DNA of 64,000 bases, from assembly GCA_037176725.1 (NCBI GenBank), contig JAZBRS010000037.1, forward strand, positions 11,178,001-11,242,000. The letters are read 5' to 3'. The position numbers were made by a program, and so were the translations under genes. The notes below the pieces were generated by a model that saw nothing but the letters and a program-made list of their open reading frames with translations, made no database searches and had not been told where the DNA came from. Source of the DNA: Posidonia oceanica. Lineage: Eukaryota; Streptophyta; Magnoliopsida; Alismatales; Posidoniaceae. Below are positions 1 to 10,800 of this stretch, piece after piece (position 1 is the first letter of the stretch; every line of letters begins with the position of its first letter).

Positions 1-1945
1 GCCGGCCATGGTGGGCAGATGTGCTAAGTGGCAGGTGTTATTGTCTCAGTACGACATCACCTTTGTCACACAGAAATCCATGAAGGGTCAGGCCATGGCA
101 GACCATCTTACTGACCTTCCTCTGCCTGAATACCAACCCCTCCAGACACAGTTCCCTGATGAAGACATTCTCTTTGCAATGGAGGACTCTGAGCAGAAAG
201 ATCCTGAGAAACAAGAGGAATGGCAGCTCTACTTTGATGGTGCAGTCAACAAAAAGGGCCGAGGCGTAGGCGCAGTACTGACCACGCCCCAGGGACAGAT
301 GATTCCCTTCGCGAGGAAGCTGACTTTCGCATGCACAAACAATGAAGCGGAGTATGAAGCATGCATTCTAGGGTTGAAAGTCGCCCTCGAACATAAGGCG
401 CAGAAGCTGCATGTGCACGGTGATGCCATGCTGGTAATTTCTCAAGTGAACGGCGACTGGAGGACAAAAGATCCCAAGCTTGTGCCGTATCACGAACACC
501 TGCTGAGGCTGATGGAAGAATTTGAGAGCATCTGCTTCACATACATGAACAGAGCAAAGAACGCGTATGCAGACGCACTAGCAACCCTGGCATCCTGGCT
601 CACCATCTCAGAAGATAGCGCAGTGGATGTATCAGTCACTCGCATCGAGCAGCCTGCATACTGCATGAGCATAGAAGAAGCGGATCCAGCAGAGGGGCAG
701 CCCTGGTATCGAGATATAAAATCCTTTCTGGAGTCTGGTAGCTTTCCTCCTGATACCACGGCAGCAGACAAGAGAACTCTGGCACGTCTGGCGTCAAAGT
801 ATGTGTTAGGGGCTGGGCAGCTGTACAGAAGGTCGTACAATCAGATGCTACTGCGCTGCCTGAACAAATCGGAGGCTGACACGCTGATGCTCCAAGTGCA
901 TGCGGGGACCTGTGGCCCGCACATGAACGGCGTCCTTCTGGCCAAGAAGATTATGCTTCAAGGATATTTCTGGCAGACCATGGAGGCCGACTGCTGCCGG
1001 TTCGTGCGTAGATGCCACAACTGTCAGATTCATGGTAACTTCATCAAGGCCCCTCCACGTCAGCTGCACAACATGTCTTCGCCATGGCCTTTCTCCACCT
1101 GGGGGATCGACGTCATTGGCGCCATCCACCCTGCTGCTTCAAATGGTCATCGCTACATTCTGGTAGCGATCGATTACTTTACCAAGTGGGTGGAAGCAGC
1201 CTCTTACAGAGCAGTCACCGCTGTGGCAACAGAAAAATTTATCAGAAACAATATCATTGCCTGATATGGGGTCCCGCACTCAGTCATCTCTGATAATGGT
1301 ACAAACTTCATTGCCAAAAGGATCGAGGAATACCTGCAGAATCTCAAGATCAAGCATCATCGATCCTCGCCCTATCGGCCACAGATGAACGGAGCTGTGG
1401 AGTCTGCAAACAAGAACATTGTCAAGATTCTGAAGAAAATGGCAGAAACCCACAAGGATTGGCACGACAAGCTCCCGTACGCGCTCTGGGCGTATAGGAC
1501 ATCAATCTGGACCTCTACAGGAGCCACCCCGTACTCTCTGGTGTACGGAATGGAAGCGGTGTTACCTGTTGAAGTAGAGATCCCCTCTCTGCGGATCCTA
1601 CGAGAAGCTGGGTTGGAAGAGGCAGAATGGATCGAAGACCGCTGCGTCCAACTGAATTTAATTGATGAGCGCAGACTGCAAGCTATGCACAACGCTCACT
1701 GCTATCAGAGGCGGATGGCCAGAGCATTCTTGAAGAAGGTCCAGCCCAGAAACTTTCAGCCAGGGGACCTTGTCTTGCGCGCCATTCATTTGCCTGACGG
1801 TCGAGGGAAATTCCGACCCAACTGGCGTGGCCCCTTTGTGGTCAAGCAGATCTTTTCGGGAGGCGCTGTAACTCTTGAGGATATGGACCGGGTCGAGCAG
1901 TCTGAACCCGTCAACCTCTGCTATCTGAAGAAGTACTATCAGTAG
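1..1945 (+). pseudogene. pol fragment: RNase H and integrase
   Basis: One continuous frame from position 8, broken only by TGA at 1262-1264. Residues 1-35 are the end of a first RNase H domain. Residues about 70-200 form a second, archaeal-type RNase H with YFDGA (D77), NNEAEYEA (E115), HGDA (D139) and ADALA (D189). Integrase follows: a zinc-binding H298/H305/C336/C339, then the core acidic residues D368 (GIDVIG), D429 (SDNGTNF) and E465 (NGAVES), a D,D-35-E spacing, and a C-terminal domain with GPFVVKQI near the end. The double RNase H is known from Tat elements. All catalytic residues seen are intact, so the TGA, within the integrase core, may be recent. CGA to TGA is the simplest origin. 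Confidence 0.92.
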
Positions 1946-3422
1946 CCGAAAGCGGCCCCGTTGCAGATGCCCTTCTCCCACTTGCATTCTCACCTCTTGC
2001 AACCTCTATTTCAAATCATCATCGTCATCCTTTCAACTCTTGCAACCTCTATTTCAAATCATCATCGTCATCCTTTCAACTCTTGCATCCTCTCTCTCCA
2101 AAATCATCATTGTCATCCTCCCAAGCATTGTATCTTTGGCTCGGTGATGAAAACCGGAAGTGCTTGCCTGCTCTGGAAAGAATCGTCCTACCTCACCTGG
2201 CACTACTCAGACGTCTTAGCTAGTGAGGGAGCCACCACCAACGAGGACAGGTGAACTGCCTAATTTCGCAAGGACATACACCTCTGAGGGAGAAAAAATG
2301 TTAGGATGTGAGTCTGGAAAAAGCGAGAGTAGACACCTAGGTTTGGGCACATCCAAGGAACAGAAGACGAAGACAGAAGCCGGCCCTAGAGATAGGGGTG
2401 TGCAGTCTAACCCTGCTCCTTCTACCCATCACACAACAGACCCAAAACCTAAGTCCATTACATTTCAAGCACCCTTCTTTTGCCACCAAAATGGGGATAA
2501 GCAAAAGCCTAAAAAAAAAAAGGGGAGAAAAGCAAAACAACAAGCAAAAAAAGAAAAGGGATAGAACAAAAACCAAAAAAAAAAGAAGAAAAAAAAAAGC
2601 AAGCAAAGCAAAAAACAAAAAAAAAGAGGCAAAATGTAGCCCGAAAAACACAGGCACCGCTATCCCCTATGCCTCACTAGAGATCCCCAGCATGTCAAGC
2701 CTAAAAGGGTCTACCACATCCCTTCAAGAGCGAACACTCACCCTTCTCCTGGCTAGGGGCAGAGAAAGACTGCATACCTATGAGGGAGAAATCAATCAAA
2801 AAAGAGAGCTGAAAGAATAGGTGTAGGTCCTGAGAGTCTGGCCAACAGCCTGTCCTCACCACACCACCACCTGCATAATGCCAACAACCCGTTCCGGAGA
2901 GCCACCAGCAAGCCAGGAGTCTAGGTAGGGCCCAGTGAGTCAGGGACCACTCCCTTCCCTTGCAGCAGGCACCAAAGCACTCCGTATGCTGAGGGCACCT
3001 AAGCATACTCATCCATCCAAGCATACTACTCACCTTCATAAGCATATCACTTGCATCCTACATACGAGCATCCTCTTTCATTCCTTTCCCCTTCCATCAA
3101 TCTCTCCGCTCTGCAACACGCTCAGGCCCTGAGGCAGTACTTCTCCCCAGCAGAGCGCATTGACGACACTCAAGCTGCGCCGGTCCAGATCTCCTGCCGG
3201 CCCTCGCCCCCGCATTCGCCAGACTACTGCCAATTCCCTTTGCTTATTTGTGCTTAATTGCTATGTTCTGTTATCAACTGCTGAATGCATATGGAACTAT
3301 TTTATCAGCCTCAGTTTCTGTTTATTGTCAAAGAATATACGCCTGCGAGATCTGACTGTTTATTGATAGCAGGTACTTTCAAGCTTCTACAGCTATCTGC
3401 CTGTCCCTCTGTAATCAGCGTA
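1946..3422 (+). other. post-pol spacer
   Basis: Non-coding stretch between pol and the extra ORF. It contains a 43-bp direct repeat (2000-2128) and an extremely A-rich tract (about 2508-2635). The A- and G-rich tract gives open frames on both strands, but they are compositional. The extra-ORF frame stays open upstream to 3285, so an earlier start is possible. No promoter or splice acceptor could be assigned with confidence. Confidence 0.6.
2000..2128 (+). repeat. 43-bp tandem repeat, 3 copies
   Basis: The block beginning CAACCTCTATTTCAAATCAT recurs at 2000, 2043 and 2086; the third copy is diverged. It lies just after the pol stop codon. Confidence 0.8.
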
Positions 3423-4601
3423 ATGGGCTTTCCTACTCTGCTAACTCCTGCACACTGCTCAGAAGCCCTGCGAGAATGGATCAGCAAGCTCACTCTACAA
3501 GACTGTGAACAGCTGCGCCTGTGGGGCATACCAACTAAGCTGCTGAAGGCTGCTGATGTGGAGGTCAGCCGCCACCTTCTGTGTGCCGCCGCAAGATTCT
3601 GGAAGCCGGCGCATCATGTCTTCCGTTTCAACAAGACTGAGCTGACACCTACACTGGAAGAGGTGCGTCAGATCTGCGGCTTTTCAAAGATCCTAGGGCC
3701 GCCTATTTTCATGAGGCACGACGGATACCTCCAGGTCCTGAGCCAGCTAACTGGGCTCCCCACTCAAACCTGTCAACAGAAACTAATCTGCACCAGTGGG
3801 CCTGAACCTATGCTTCGCCTCGCGCACTTCGATGATATCATAAACAAGCGCGCAGAACTCGGAGATGAGCTGTGGCTCCGAGGATTTGTTGTCCGCTTCC
3901 TAGGCGAACTGATCTTTACCCATGGCCGATTGACAGTGGCCATTGAGGTTGCAGAAATTGCATTAGCAGTGGTGACCCAGCACATAGACCTGGCACCAGT
4001 TGTCCTGGCAGAGACCTATCGCGGGCTGGACCGCATCTCTCATCGCTGCCGCCACTTCCACGGTTGCGGAGCACTCATACAAGTCTGGCTGACCGCGCAC
4101 TTAGAAACGAACCTCTTGCGCCCTCAAGTGCATGCCTTTGAAGCCTACTGCAGTAGCGCCCGTGCCAAGACAGAAAAGAGCGTCAAAGAAGAATACGAGA
4201 GGCTGTCAGCACTGACTGACGACACTATAACCTGGCGTATTGTCCCCTCTGCAGCAGAGCCATTCACTATCTTCTTCAGCGCGCGTGACATGCGGCTGAT
4301 CATCCTTCCAGGTTTCACAGCAGGCGTAGAGTACCATCCAATCAGGGTCATGCGCCAGTTCGGCTTCCAGCAGGGCGCCTTCATTGACAGTACAGCGCCC
4401 TACCTTCTACAGATGTACCCTCTCAGCACAACTGCCCCGACCAAGAAGCTTGCTAGTCTGATGCAGCATGGGGTCCAATCTACAGACATTGCAGCTGTGA
4501 GAGGTATACAATGCACCCCTGAGTATGAAGCTGAAGTCCGACAACTCTGGCCTATCACTGAAATTCCGCCAGGCGGCCCTTTGTTTCCCGACTCCCGGTA
4601 G
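3423..4601 (+). CDS. extra ORF with plant mobile domain
   Basis: An uninterrupted 392-residue ORF. The N-terminal half resembles the plant mobile domain (aminotransferase-like domain; related to the DUF7745 group), with pattern positions such as LRLWGIPTKLL, a following FWKPAHHVFRF and ELTPTLEEVRQICGF. A later AETYRGLDRISHR and HGCGALIQVW segment fits the same family. The domain is known from MAIN/MAIL proteins and from ORFs carried by gypsy and Mutator-like elements; its biochemical role is unclear. It lies downstream of pol on the same strand, in the position of an env-like ORF, but has no signal peptide or membrane segment. ATG 3423 was chosen because family similarity begins soon after it; ATG 3285 is in frame. 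It is the only intact long frame in the retroelements here. Confidence 0.72.
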   Translation: MGFPTLLTPAHCSEALREWISKLTLQDCEQLRLWGIPTKLLKAADVEVSRHLLCAAARFWKPAHHVFRFNKTELTPTLEEVRQICGFSKILGPPIFMRHDGYLQVLSQLTGLPTQTCQQKLICTSGPEPMLRLAHFDDIINKRAELGDELWLRGFVVRFLGELIFTHGRLTVAIEVAEIALAVVTQHIDLAPVVLAETYRGLDRISHRCRHFHGCGALIQVWLTAHLETNLLRPQVHAFEAYCSSARAKTEKSVKEEYERLSALTDDTITWRIVPSAAEPFTIFFSARDMRLIILPGFTAGVEYHPIRVMRQFGFQQGAFIDSTAPYLLQMYPLSTTAPTKKLASLMQHGVQSTDIAAVRGIQCTPEYEAEVRQLWPITEIPPGGPLFPDSR

Positions 4602-4924
4602 TCGAAGAAGGCCCGAGTTGACTAGGCCCTTGTGCAACCAACATGTGGTCTCCTTTCAGACTATGCTGTACATTTCTGGCCTGCCACAGGCATTGTACCT
4701 ACCAAGCTTTATCAATGAAAAACCGTTTCTGCTTTCTGCCTGCACATCAAGATTCTTTGCTGAATTGCATATCATTATCATCACCATCCTGGGCCCTCTA
4801 ACCAGACTTGCAGACATCACAAACACAGCAAAGTCCTCAGCACCCAATCTGGAGTCTGGAGCCTCTGCGGACCAGCGTCGTCAAGCTACGCCATCTGGCG
4901 TCCCCAGCTGGTCGCCCCCAGCTG
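4602..4924 (+). other. spacer before minisatellites
   Basis: About 320 bp after the extra ORF. I see no gene or clear repeat until the 83-bp array begins. Confidence 0.5.
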
Positions 4925-5815
4925 GATCATCATCCTCCTCAGCTGATCATCCCCAGCTGAGTCCCCAGCCCAAACTGCTCGGCGAAAGGTCCGTCAACCT
5001 GTCATCCTCCTCAGCTGATCATCCTCAGCTGAGTCCCTAACAGGCTGGCACCCCAAACTGCTCGGCGAAAGGTCCGTCAACCTGTCATCCTCCTCAGCTG
5101 ATCATCCTCAGCTGAGTCCCTAGCGGGCTGGCACCCCAAACTGCTCGGCGAAAGGTCCGTCAACCTGTCATCCTCCTCAGCTGATCATCCTCAGCTGAGT
5201 CCCTAGCAGGCTGGCACCCTAAACTGCTCGGCGAAAGGTCCGTCAACCTGTCATCCTCCTCAGCTGATCATCCTCAGCTGAGTCCCTAGCGGGCTGGCAC
5301 CCCAAACTGCTCGGCGAAAGGTCCGTCAACCTGTCATCCTCCTCAGCTGATCATCCTCAGTTGAGTCCCTAGCAGGCTGGCACCCCAAACTGCTCGGCGA
5401 AAGGTCCGTCAACCTGTCATCCTCCTCAGCTGATCATCCTCAGCTGAGTCCCTAGCGGGCTGGCACCCCAAACTGCTCGGCGAAAGGTCCGTCAACCTGT
5501 CATCCTCCTCAGCTGATCATCCTCAGCTGAGTCCCTAGCGGGCTGGCACCCCAAACTGCTCGGCGAAAGGTCCGTCAACTTGTCATCCTCCTCAACTGAT
5601 CATCCCCAGCTGAGTCCCCAGCGGGCTGGCACCCCAAACTGCTCGGCGAAAGGTCCGTCAACCTGTCATCCTCCTCAGCTGATCATCCTCAGCTGAGTCC
5701 CTAGCGGGCTGGCACCCCAAACTGCTCGGCGAAAGGTCCGTCAACCTGTCATCCTCCTCAGCTGATCATCCCTAGCTGAGTCCCCAGCGGGATGGTACCC
5801 CAAAACTACTCGTCT
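4925..5815 (+). repeat. 83-bp minisatellite, 10 copies
   Basis: The core CTCGGCGAAAGGTCCGTCAA recurs every 83 bp from about 4978 to 5725, ten times, with few substitutions. Each unit also holds CAGCTGATCATCC..CAGCTGAG and GGGCTGGCACCCC, both partly self-complementary. The last unit decays into AAACTACTCGTCTGAC. Related wording (CTGCTCGGCGATAAGTCCGTC) recurs in the element at 30190-32870, so this is an expanded family-specific block. Confidence 0.92.
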
Positions 5816-5875
5816 GACAAGCACGACAATCTTGTCATCACCCTCTGCTTTCGATGCCAAGGACGCGTTGGCCAG

Positions 5876-5906
5876 CCCCTGGTGTCATCCCGACACCAGG
5901 GGCATC
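5876..5906 (+). other. PPT-like hairpin, copy A
   Basis: CCCCTGGTGTC (5876-5886) and GACACCAGGGG (5892-5902) form a perfect 11-bp stem with loop ATCCC, followed by CATC. The right arm plus tail, AGGGGCATC, matches the element's own polypurine tract. Counterparts lie at 32156, 32444 and 36892. Confidence 0.75.
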
Positions 5907-5975
5907 TTTTGATCGCCCCTTGGTATCATTCTTCCCCACTTTCCCCTATGATATTCCTGGTGTCATAGGATGATT

Positions 5976-6175
5976 TCTTCTCATCATTACCTCATCCCCT
6001 CTTTGCCGGCCGATAAGTCCGATATCTTATCAATCAATCATTCTCATCATTACCTCATCCCCTCTTTGCCGGCCGATAAGTCCGATATCTTATCAATCAA
6101 TCATTCTCATCATTACCTCATCTCCTCTTTGCCGGCCGATAAGTCCGATATCTTATCAATCAATCAATTCTCATC
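5976..6175 (+). repeat. 63-bp tandem repeat, 3 copies
   Basis: TCATCATTACCTCATC recurs at 5981, 6044 and 6107. Each unit also contains GCCGGCCGATAAGTCCGATA followed by TCTTATC, giving a GATAAG/CTTATC hairpin. Confidence 0.88.
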
Positions 6176-6400
6176 ATGATCTCATCCCCCTCTTTAGCAG
6201 TAGTTCTCATCATGATCTCATCCCCCTCTTTAGCAGTAATTCTCATCATGATCTCATCCCCCTCTTTAGCAATAGTTCTCATCATGATCTCATCCCCCTC
6301 TTTAGCAATAGTTCTCATCATGATCTCATCCCCCTCTTTAGCAGTAATTCTCATCATGATCTCATCCCCCTCTTTAGCAATAGCTCTCATCATGATCTCG
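6174..6400 (+). repeat. 36-bp tandem repeat, 6 copies
   Basis: TCTCATCATGATCTCATCCC plus CCTCTTTAGCARTARY repeats every 36 bp. Because 36 is divisible by three, both strands show repetitive open frames; these are not genes. Confidence 0.9.
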
Positions 6401-7320
6401 TCCCCTCTAACAATCAATCACATGCTAGGCTGATATCCGAAACTATCAAACAATCAATCACATGCTAGGCTGATATCCGAAACTATCAAACAATCAAGCA
6501 CTCTCAGGCTGATAACCTAAACTATCATCTGGGCCGATCCATGGTTGGCCCACAGTTGTGTTATACGGCTGACATCCAGTAACTGTCCCTTGCAATTGCG
6601 GTTTCCAGTTGATAGGTTTGTAAACTATCCTCCAGTTGATAGGTCTGTAAACTATCCACCAGTTGATAGGACTGTAAACTATCGCTAGGCTGATATCCTA
6701 AACTATCACCAGCAATTGCATTATATGGCTGATATCCAGTAACTATCCCTCATCATTGCGCGTTTCCAGTTGATAGGTCTGTAAACTATCCGCCAGTTGA
6801 TAGGTCTGTAAACTATCCGCCAGTTGATAGGTCTGTAAACTATCCACCAGTTGATAGGACTGTAAACTATCACACGCAATCATGTTATACGGCTGACATC
6901 CAGTAACTGTCCCTCGCAATGCCGTTTCCAGTTGATAGGACTGTAAACTATCCTCCAGTTGATAGGTCTGTAAACTATCCGCCGGTTGATAGGACCGTAA
7001 ACTGTCGCTCCAGTTGATAGACTGTAAACTATCCGGCATTTGCGTTATACGGCTGATATCCAGTAACTATCACTCATGGTTTGTGGCTTCCAGTTGATAG
7101 GTCTGTAAACTATCCGCCAGTTGATAGGTCTGTAAACTATCCGCCAGTTGATAGGACTGTAAACTATCCCACACAACCATGTTATACGGCTGATATCCAG
7201 TAACTATCACTCACAACTGCTTCCGGTTGACAGGACCGTAAACTGTCATTCCAGGCTGATAACCTAAACTATCACTCCCGGTTGATAGGACCATAAACTA
7301 TCCGGACGATAAGCCCGTCA
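6401..7320 (+). repeat. 27-bp hairpin minisatellite
   Basis: Many units of the type CAGTTGATAGGTCTGTAAAC-TATCCGC, 27 bp each, alternate with longer units containing TACGGCTGATATCCAGTAAC-TATC. In each unit GATAG can pair with CTATC. Unit order is irregular, as if blocks were duplicated together. Confidence 0.85.
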
Positions 7321-7807
7321 CCTTATCACCTTTTTGGCGTGGCCTTGTCCCAGGAAGACAAAGTCATGCAAACCCCTTTTGCGATAGGAGAGTTGGCCTC
7401 TCTCCCCTCGCGCCTTTTTCTTCTTTCTTTTCTGCTGGCTTGTTCCCTGGGCGGGGACAAGCCGCACTCTGTTTTCCTCGCTTTGTCGCGTAAGTCTGGC
7501 CTCCCTGCCAGATCCTCGCGCCACATCGCGCCCTTTTTATCATCCCTCTTGCATCATCTTAGCACTTCCTCAGCTAGCACTGCATATCACTTTAGCATCA
7601 TCACCATCACTTGCACAGCATTAGCATCTATTCTAGCTGCACTAACTTTTATGCTAACTTCTTGCATTGCATTTGCATCGGCATGCATCGCACTGCACAG
7701 CATCCATCTGCACCTAGCATCTTGCATTGCGGCAACAAGCTACGATCTTTGGTGCATCCGCCGAATAAGTAGCTCACGCCCATAGCAAATTGCTGCTCCT
7801 GTCGGTC
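7321..7807 (+). other. conserved pre-PPT region
   Basis: Non-coding. From about 7725 (GGCAACAAGCTACG, GGTGCATCCGCCGAATAAGT) it matches the sequence before the two other plus-strand 3' LTRs (from about 33660 and 37430). I see nothing specific in 7321-7720 apart from scattered TTGCAT/TAGCAT words. Confidence 0.6.
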
Positions 7808-7821
7808 AGATGGGGTGTCTC

Positions 7822-7882
7822 GTCAACCCTGAGCAGCGGCCTCGCTCCGCTTGACCTCGCTCAGGGAGGGACATCTGTTGAC
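7822..7882 (+). promoter_or_regulatory. polypurine tract in a conserved hairpin (copy A)
   Basis: GTCAAC (7822-7827) can pair with GTTGAC (7877-7882, LTR bases 2-7), and CCTGAGC (7828-7834) with GCTCAGG (7859-7865). The loop is 24 nt and the purine tract plus first LTR base (7866-7876) form an 11-nt bulge. GATGGGGT before it can further pair with ACCCCATC in the LTR. The same geometry occurs at 33756-33816 and 37518-37578. Confidence 0.7.
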
Positions 7883-10800
7883 ACCCCATCTTGGCAGGCT
7901 TGGATCCTTGGGGCCTTCCTGGTGATTGCTGGACTCAAACCTAACCTAAAACCAAACCCTAATCCTCTTCTTTACCCTCCAAAATCAGCCCATCTTGACC
8001 TAAGCCTTTACCCCTCTTCCCAAGCTCAAAACCTAACCAAAATCCATAGGAAAACCCACCAACACCCACTTAGCAAGCCTACCCAAGAACCCAGAATTTT
8101 CCAAACCTAGACCATTCCCAAAAACCCTAGAAAACCTAGGTAAAACTCCCCTTTTTCAACACCTTAAAACCCATCCAAAACCTTCTTAGAATCAAACCAA
8201 AACTTCAGAACCAACACTAGAAACCCTAGACTACCCACTCACCAATTTTCACCCCATTCCAAGACCCTTAAGACCTTCTTTCATCCAAATTATCCTTTTC
8301 TCTCTCTGGGATTATCGTTTTCTCTCTCCTCTCTCTCTCCTGATTATCATCTCTCTTTTCATCACCCTCTTGCCCTTTTCCTGGCCTGGCTGTGGGCCCC
8401 CTTTGTACTTCTATCCCTCCTCTATCTTATTCCTATTTTTACTTTATTTTTAACACTTTCCCTAATTTTAAAAAATCATTTCTCTCCAACCTATCTCTTT
8501 TCCTTTTATTTCCCTCTTTTTCCCTTTTCCTTCTTCCTTCTCTTTTCCTTTGCCTTCTCTTGCAAAAATCCATAAAAACCCCTAAAAATCTGTAAAACCC
8601 CAAAATATAAAAGAAACAAATCAGAACCCTAAGAAAAACAATTAAAAAAACATTAAACAAGCAATTAAAAACCTAAACTTGACTAAATCAAACTAAAAGG
8701 AAGATCAAACATACAAACTAAAAATACAAAATAAGCAAAAGAAAATACTGAAAAATCAAGGAAAAAACTAAAATAAAATCAAAACCCACCAAAACTGAAA
8801 ACCCTATCAAAAGAATTAAAAAACAAACCCTAAAAAAAAGGTAAAACAATTAATACACTAAGATAAGTAATTAATGAAAGGAAAAGCCTAACTTAGCAAA
8901 CCTAAGAAAAAACAACCTGAGAATTTAATTAAAAAGGAAATAAAAACACACTTAAAAAAACTTAAAAACACCCCATCAAACCAGAGAAATCTAACTAAAA
9001 ACTCCAAGAAAAGTCAACAAATAAAAATCAAAAGCATAATTTAAATGACTTAAGAAAGAAAAAACCCTAAGAAGACTAAGACTTAAAAACCCAAAAACAA
9101 CCCTGATTAATACAAAAATAAATCCTAAAAAATTCTAATCAACATCCTAAGTGTCCAACAAGGGAAACACAATTTTTTAAAACAATTCAAAAAAGGTTTA
9201 ACAAACATTTAATCAAGTGAAAACTAATTAAAAGCAAAACCAAAACCCTAAAACCCTAATCAAGCCCAAAACCCATTTAAACCACACTAATTAACCAAAA
9301 GAAGTCATTAAAAAATCTGATTAAGATCCTAATTCACAGCACAAGCATCCTAATATTTTTACTTATTTTTAATTTATTTTTTCCTATTTTATTTCTCTTC
9401 TTTTCCCTTTCTTTCTTTCTTCCTTCTCTTTTTTCTTTCTTCCTTTTCCTTACTGGGCCTGTCAGCCCATTTCTCTTTTTTCTTCATTTTTTCCTTCTTT
9501 TTCTCGGCCCGCAGCACAGTCCGGCCCGCCTTCCTCCACCCTTCTTCTTCCTCCTTCAGCTTCTCAGATTTTCTCTCCCGCGGCGAGCAACAGAGTTCCC
9601 TCCCCCATTTAAATTTCAAGCTCTCCAATCCTTTCATCTACAGCGGCTCGCCGCTCTCTCCTGTCTCAGCACCGATTCCGGGAGGCTTTAATTGCCTGTC
9701 GTCACGCCGGCTGCTTGTCTCCCTCAACAGCAGTGGATCGCGCCGGTGGAATTCGAATTCCAGAGCGCGCGAGCAAGCCAGAGAGCAGCTGATAAAGCCT
9801 CAGCATTCGACCCCCTTCATTGCCCCTTTTGCCATCCGAGAGAGAGAGAGAGAGAAATCTAGAGAATTCCCACCGAAAGCCTCTTCTTCTCCCTCTGATT
9901 TCCACAGCAGAATTCTCTCTTCTTTTTCCTCAGAAACCAAGCCCCATCCAAGCATCAATTCTCTTTCATTTCATCCCCTAAATTCACCCAGAAACCCAGT
10001 ACCTCTCCTCCACCATTTCCCGGCCTTCCCATCCCTCAAAACACCCCGGAATTCACCTGAATCCACCGCTGAAACCAACTGCAACCCAACACCTCCTCTC
10101 CTGAAAATTGCCTTCACCACAGTCCACCGCACCTTCCCAAACCTTCCCCAGATAATCGCCTGAACTCCACCTTCCCGAAACACCTAGCCTTCAGCCTTCT
10201 CCTCCACCACAGACCACAAACTCCACAACAAACACCTGCACCTCCCCAGACTTGCCAGAACCCTGTTTTCTGGAAAATTTGCACTTTAGACCCCAGTTTT
10301 TTCCAAAATTGCACTCTGATTTCTTTTTGTTTTCAAAACTTCTTCCAAAGCATACCCTCTTTTCAAACTAGCTTTCTGAGCCCAGTCTTTTGCAAAGTGA
10401 CCCTCTGCCTTCTCCTGTTTTCAAAACCTTCCTCTGTGGACCCCATCTTTTGTGAAAATTTGCATTTTAGCCCCTCTTCTTTTTCAAAAATGCTTTTGAA
10501 CTCCTGTCTTTTCCAAGTTTGTTCCCCTTGCTTCTCCTTGCTTATGCATGCATTCTGCATTCATTTAGTCTTGCATTTTAGCATCCTTTTGCACACACTA
10601 AGGACTTTTAGCTCCCCTTCACTTGGGAGGACCCTTTGCACACCCCTAGGACCTCCTGAACACCTAGATCTGTTCTTCTCCCCTGTTCTGGCCTCCCTGC
10701 CTTGGAGCTGCGATATCTTCCGATCCGGCCGTTGGATCTTCTCAAGCAAGCTGCCCAGGCGACCGCAGCGAAGCGCTCTTCAGCATGGATCAAGCAGATC

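Noticed and set aside
2337..2820. Lysine-rich and phenylalanine-rich frames
   Set aside because: Produced by the A-rich tract on its two strands.
6160..6433. Repetitive open frames on both strands
   Set aside because: They arise because the 36-bp repeat is a multiple of three; no codon-like constraint or family is visible.
8600..9330. A-rich block as a processed poly(A) insertion
   Set aside because: Equivalent A-rich blocks occur at the same place in LTRs B, I and (reversed) C, so it is part of the LTR.
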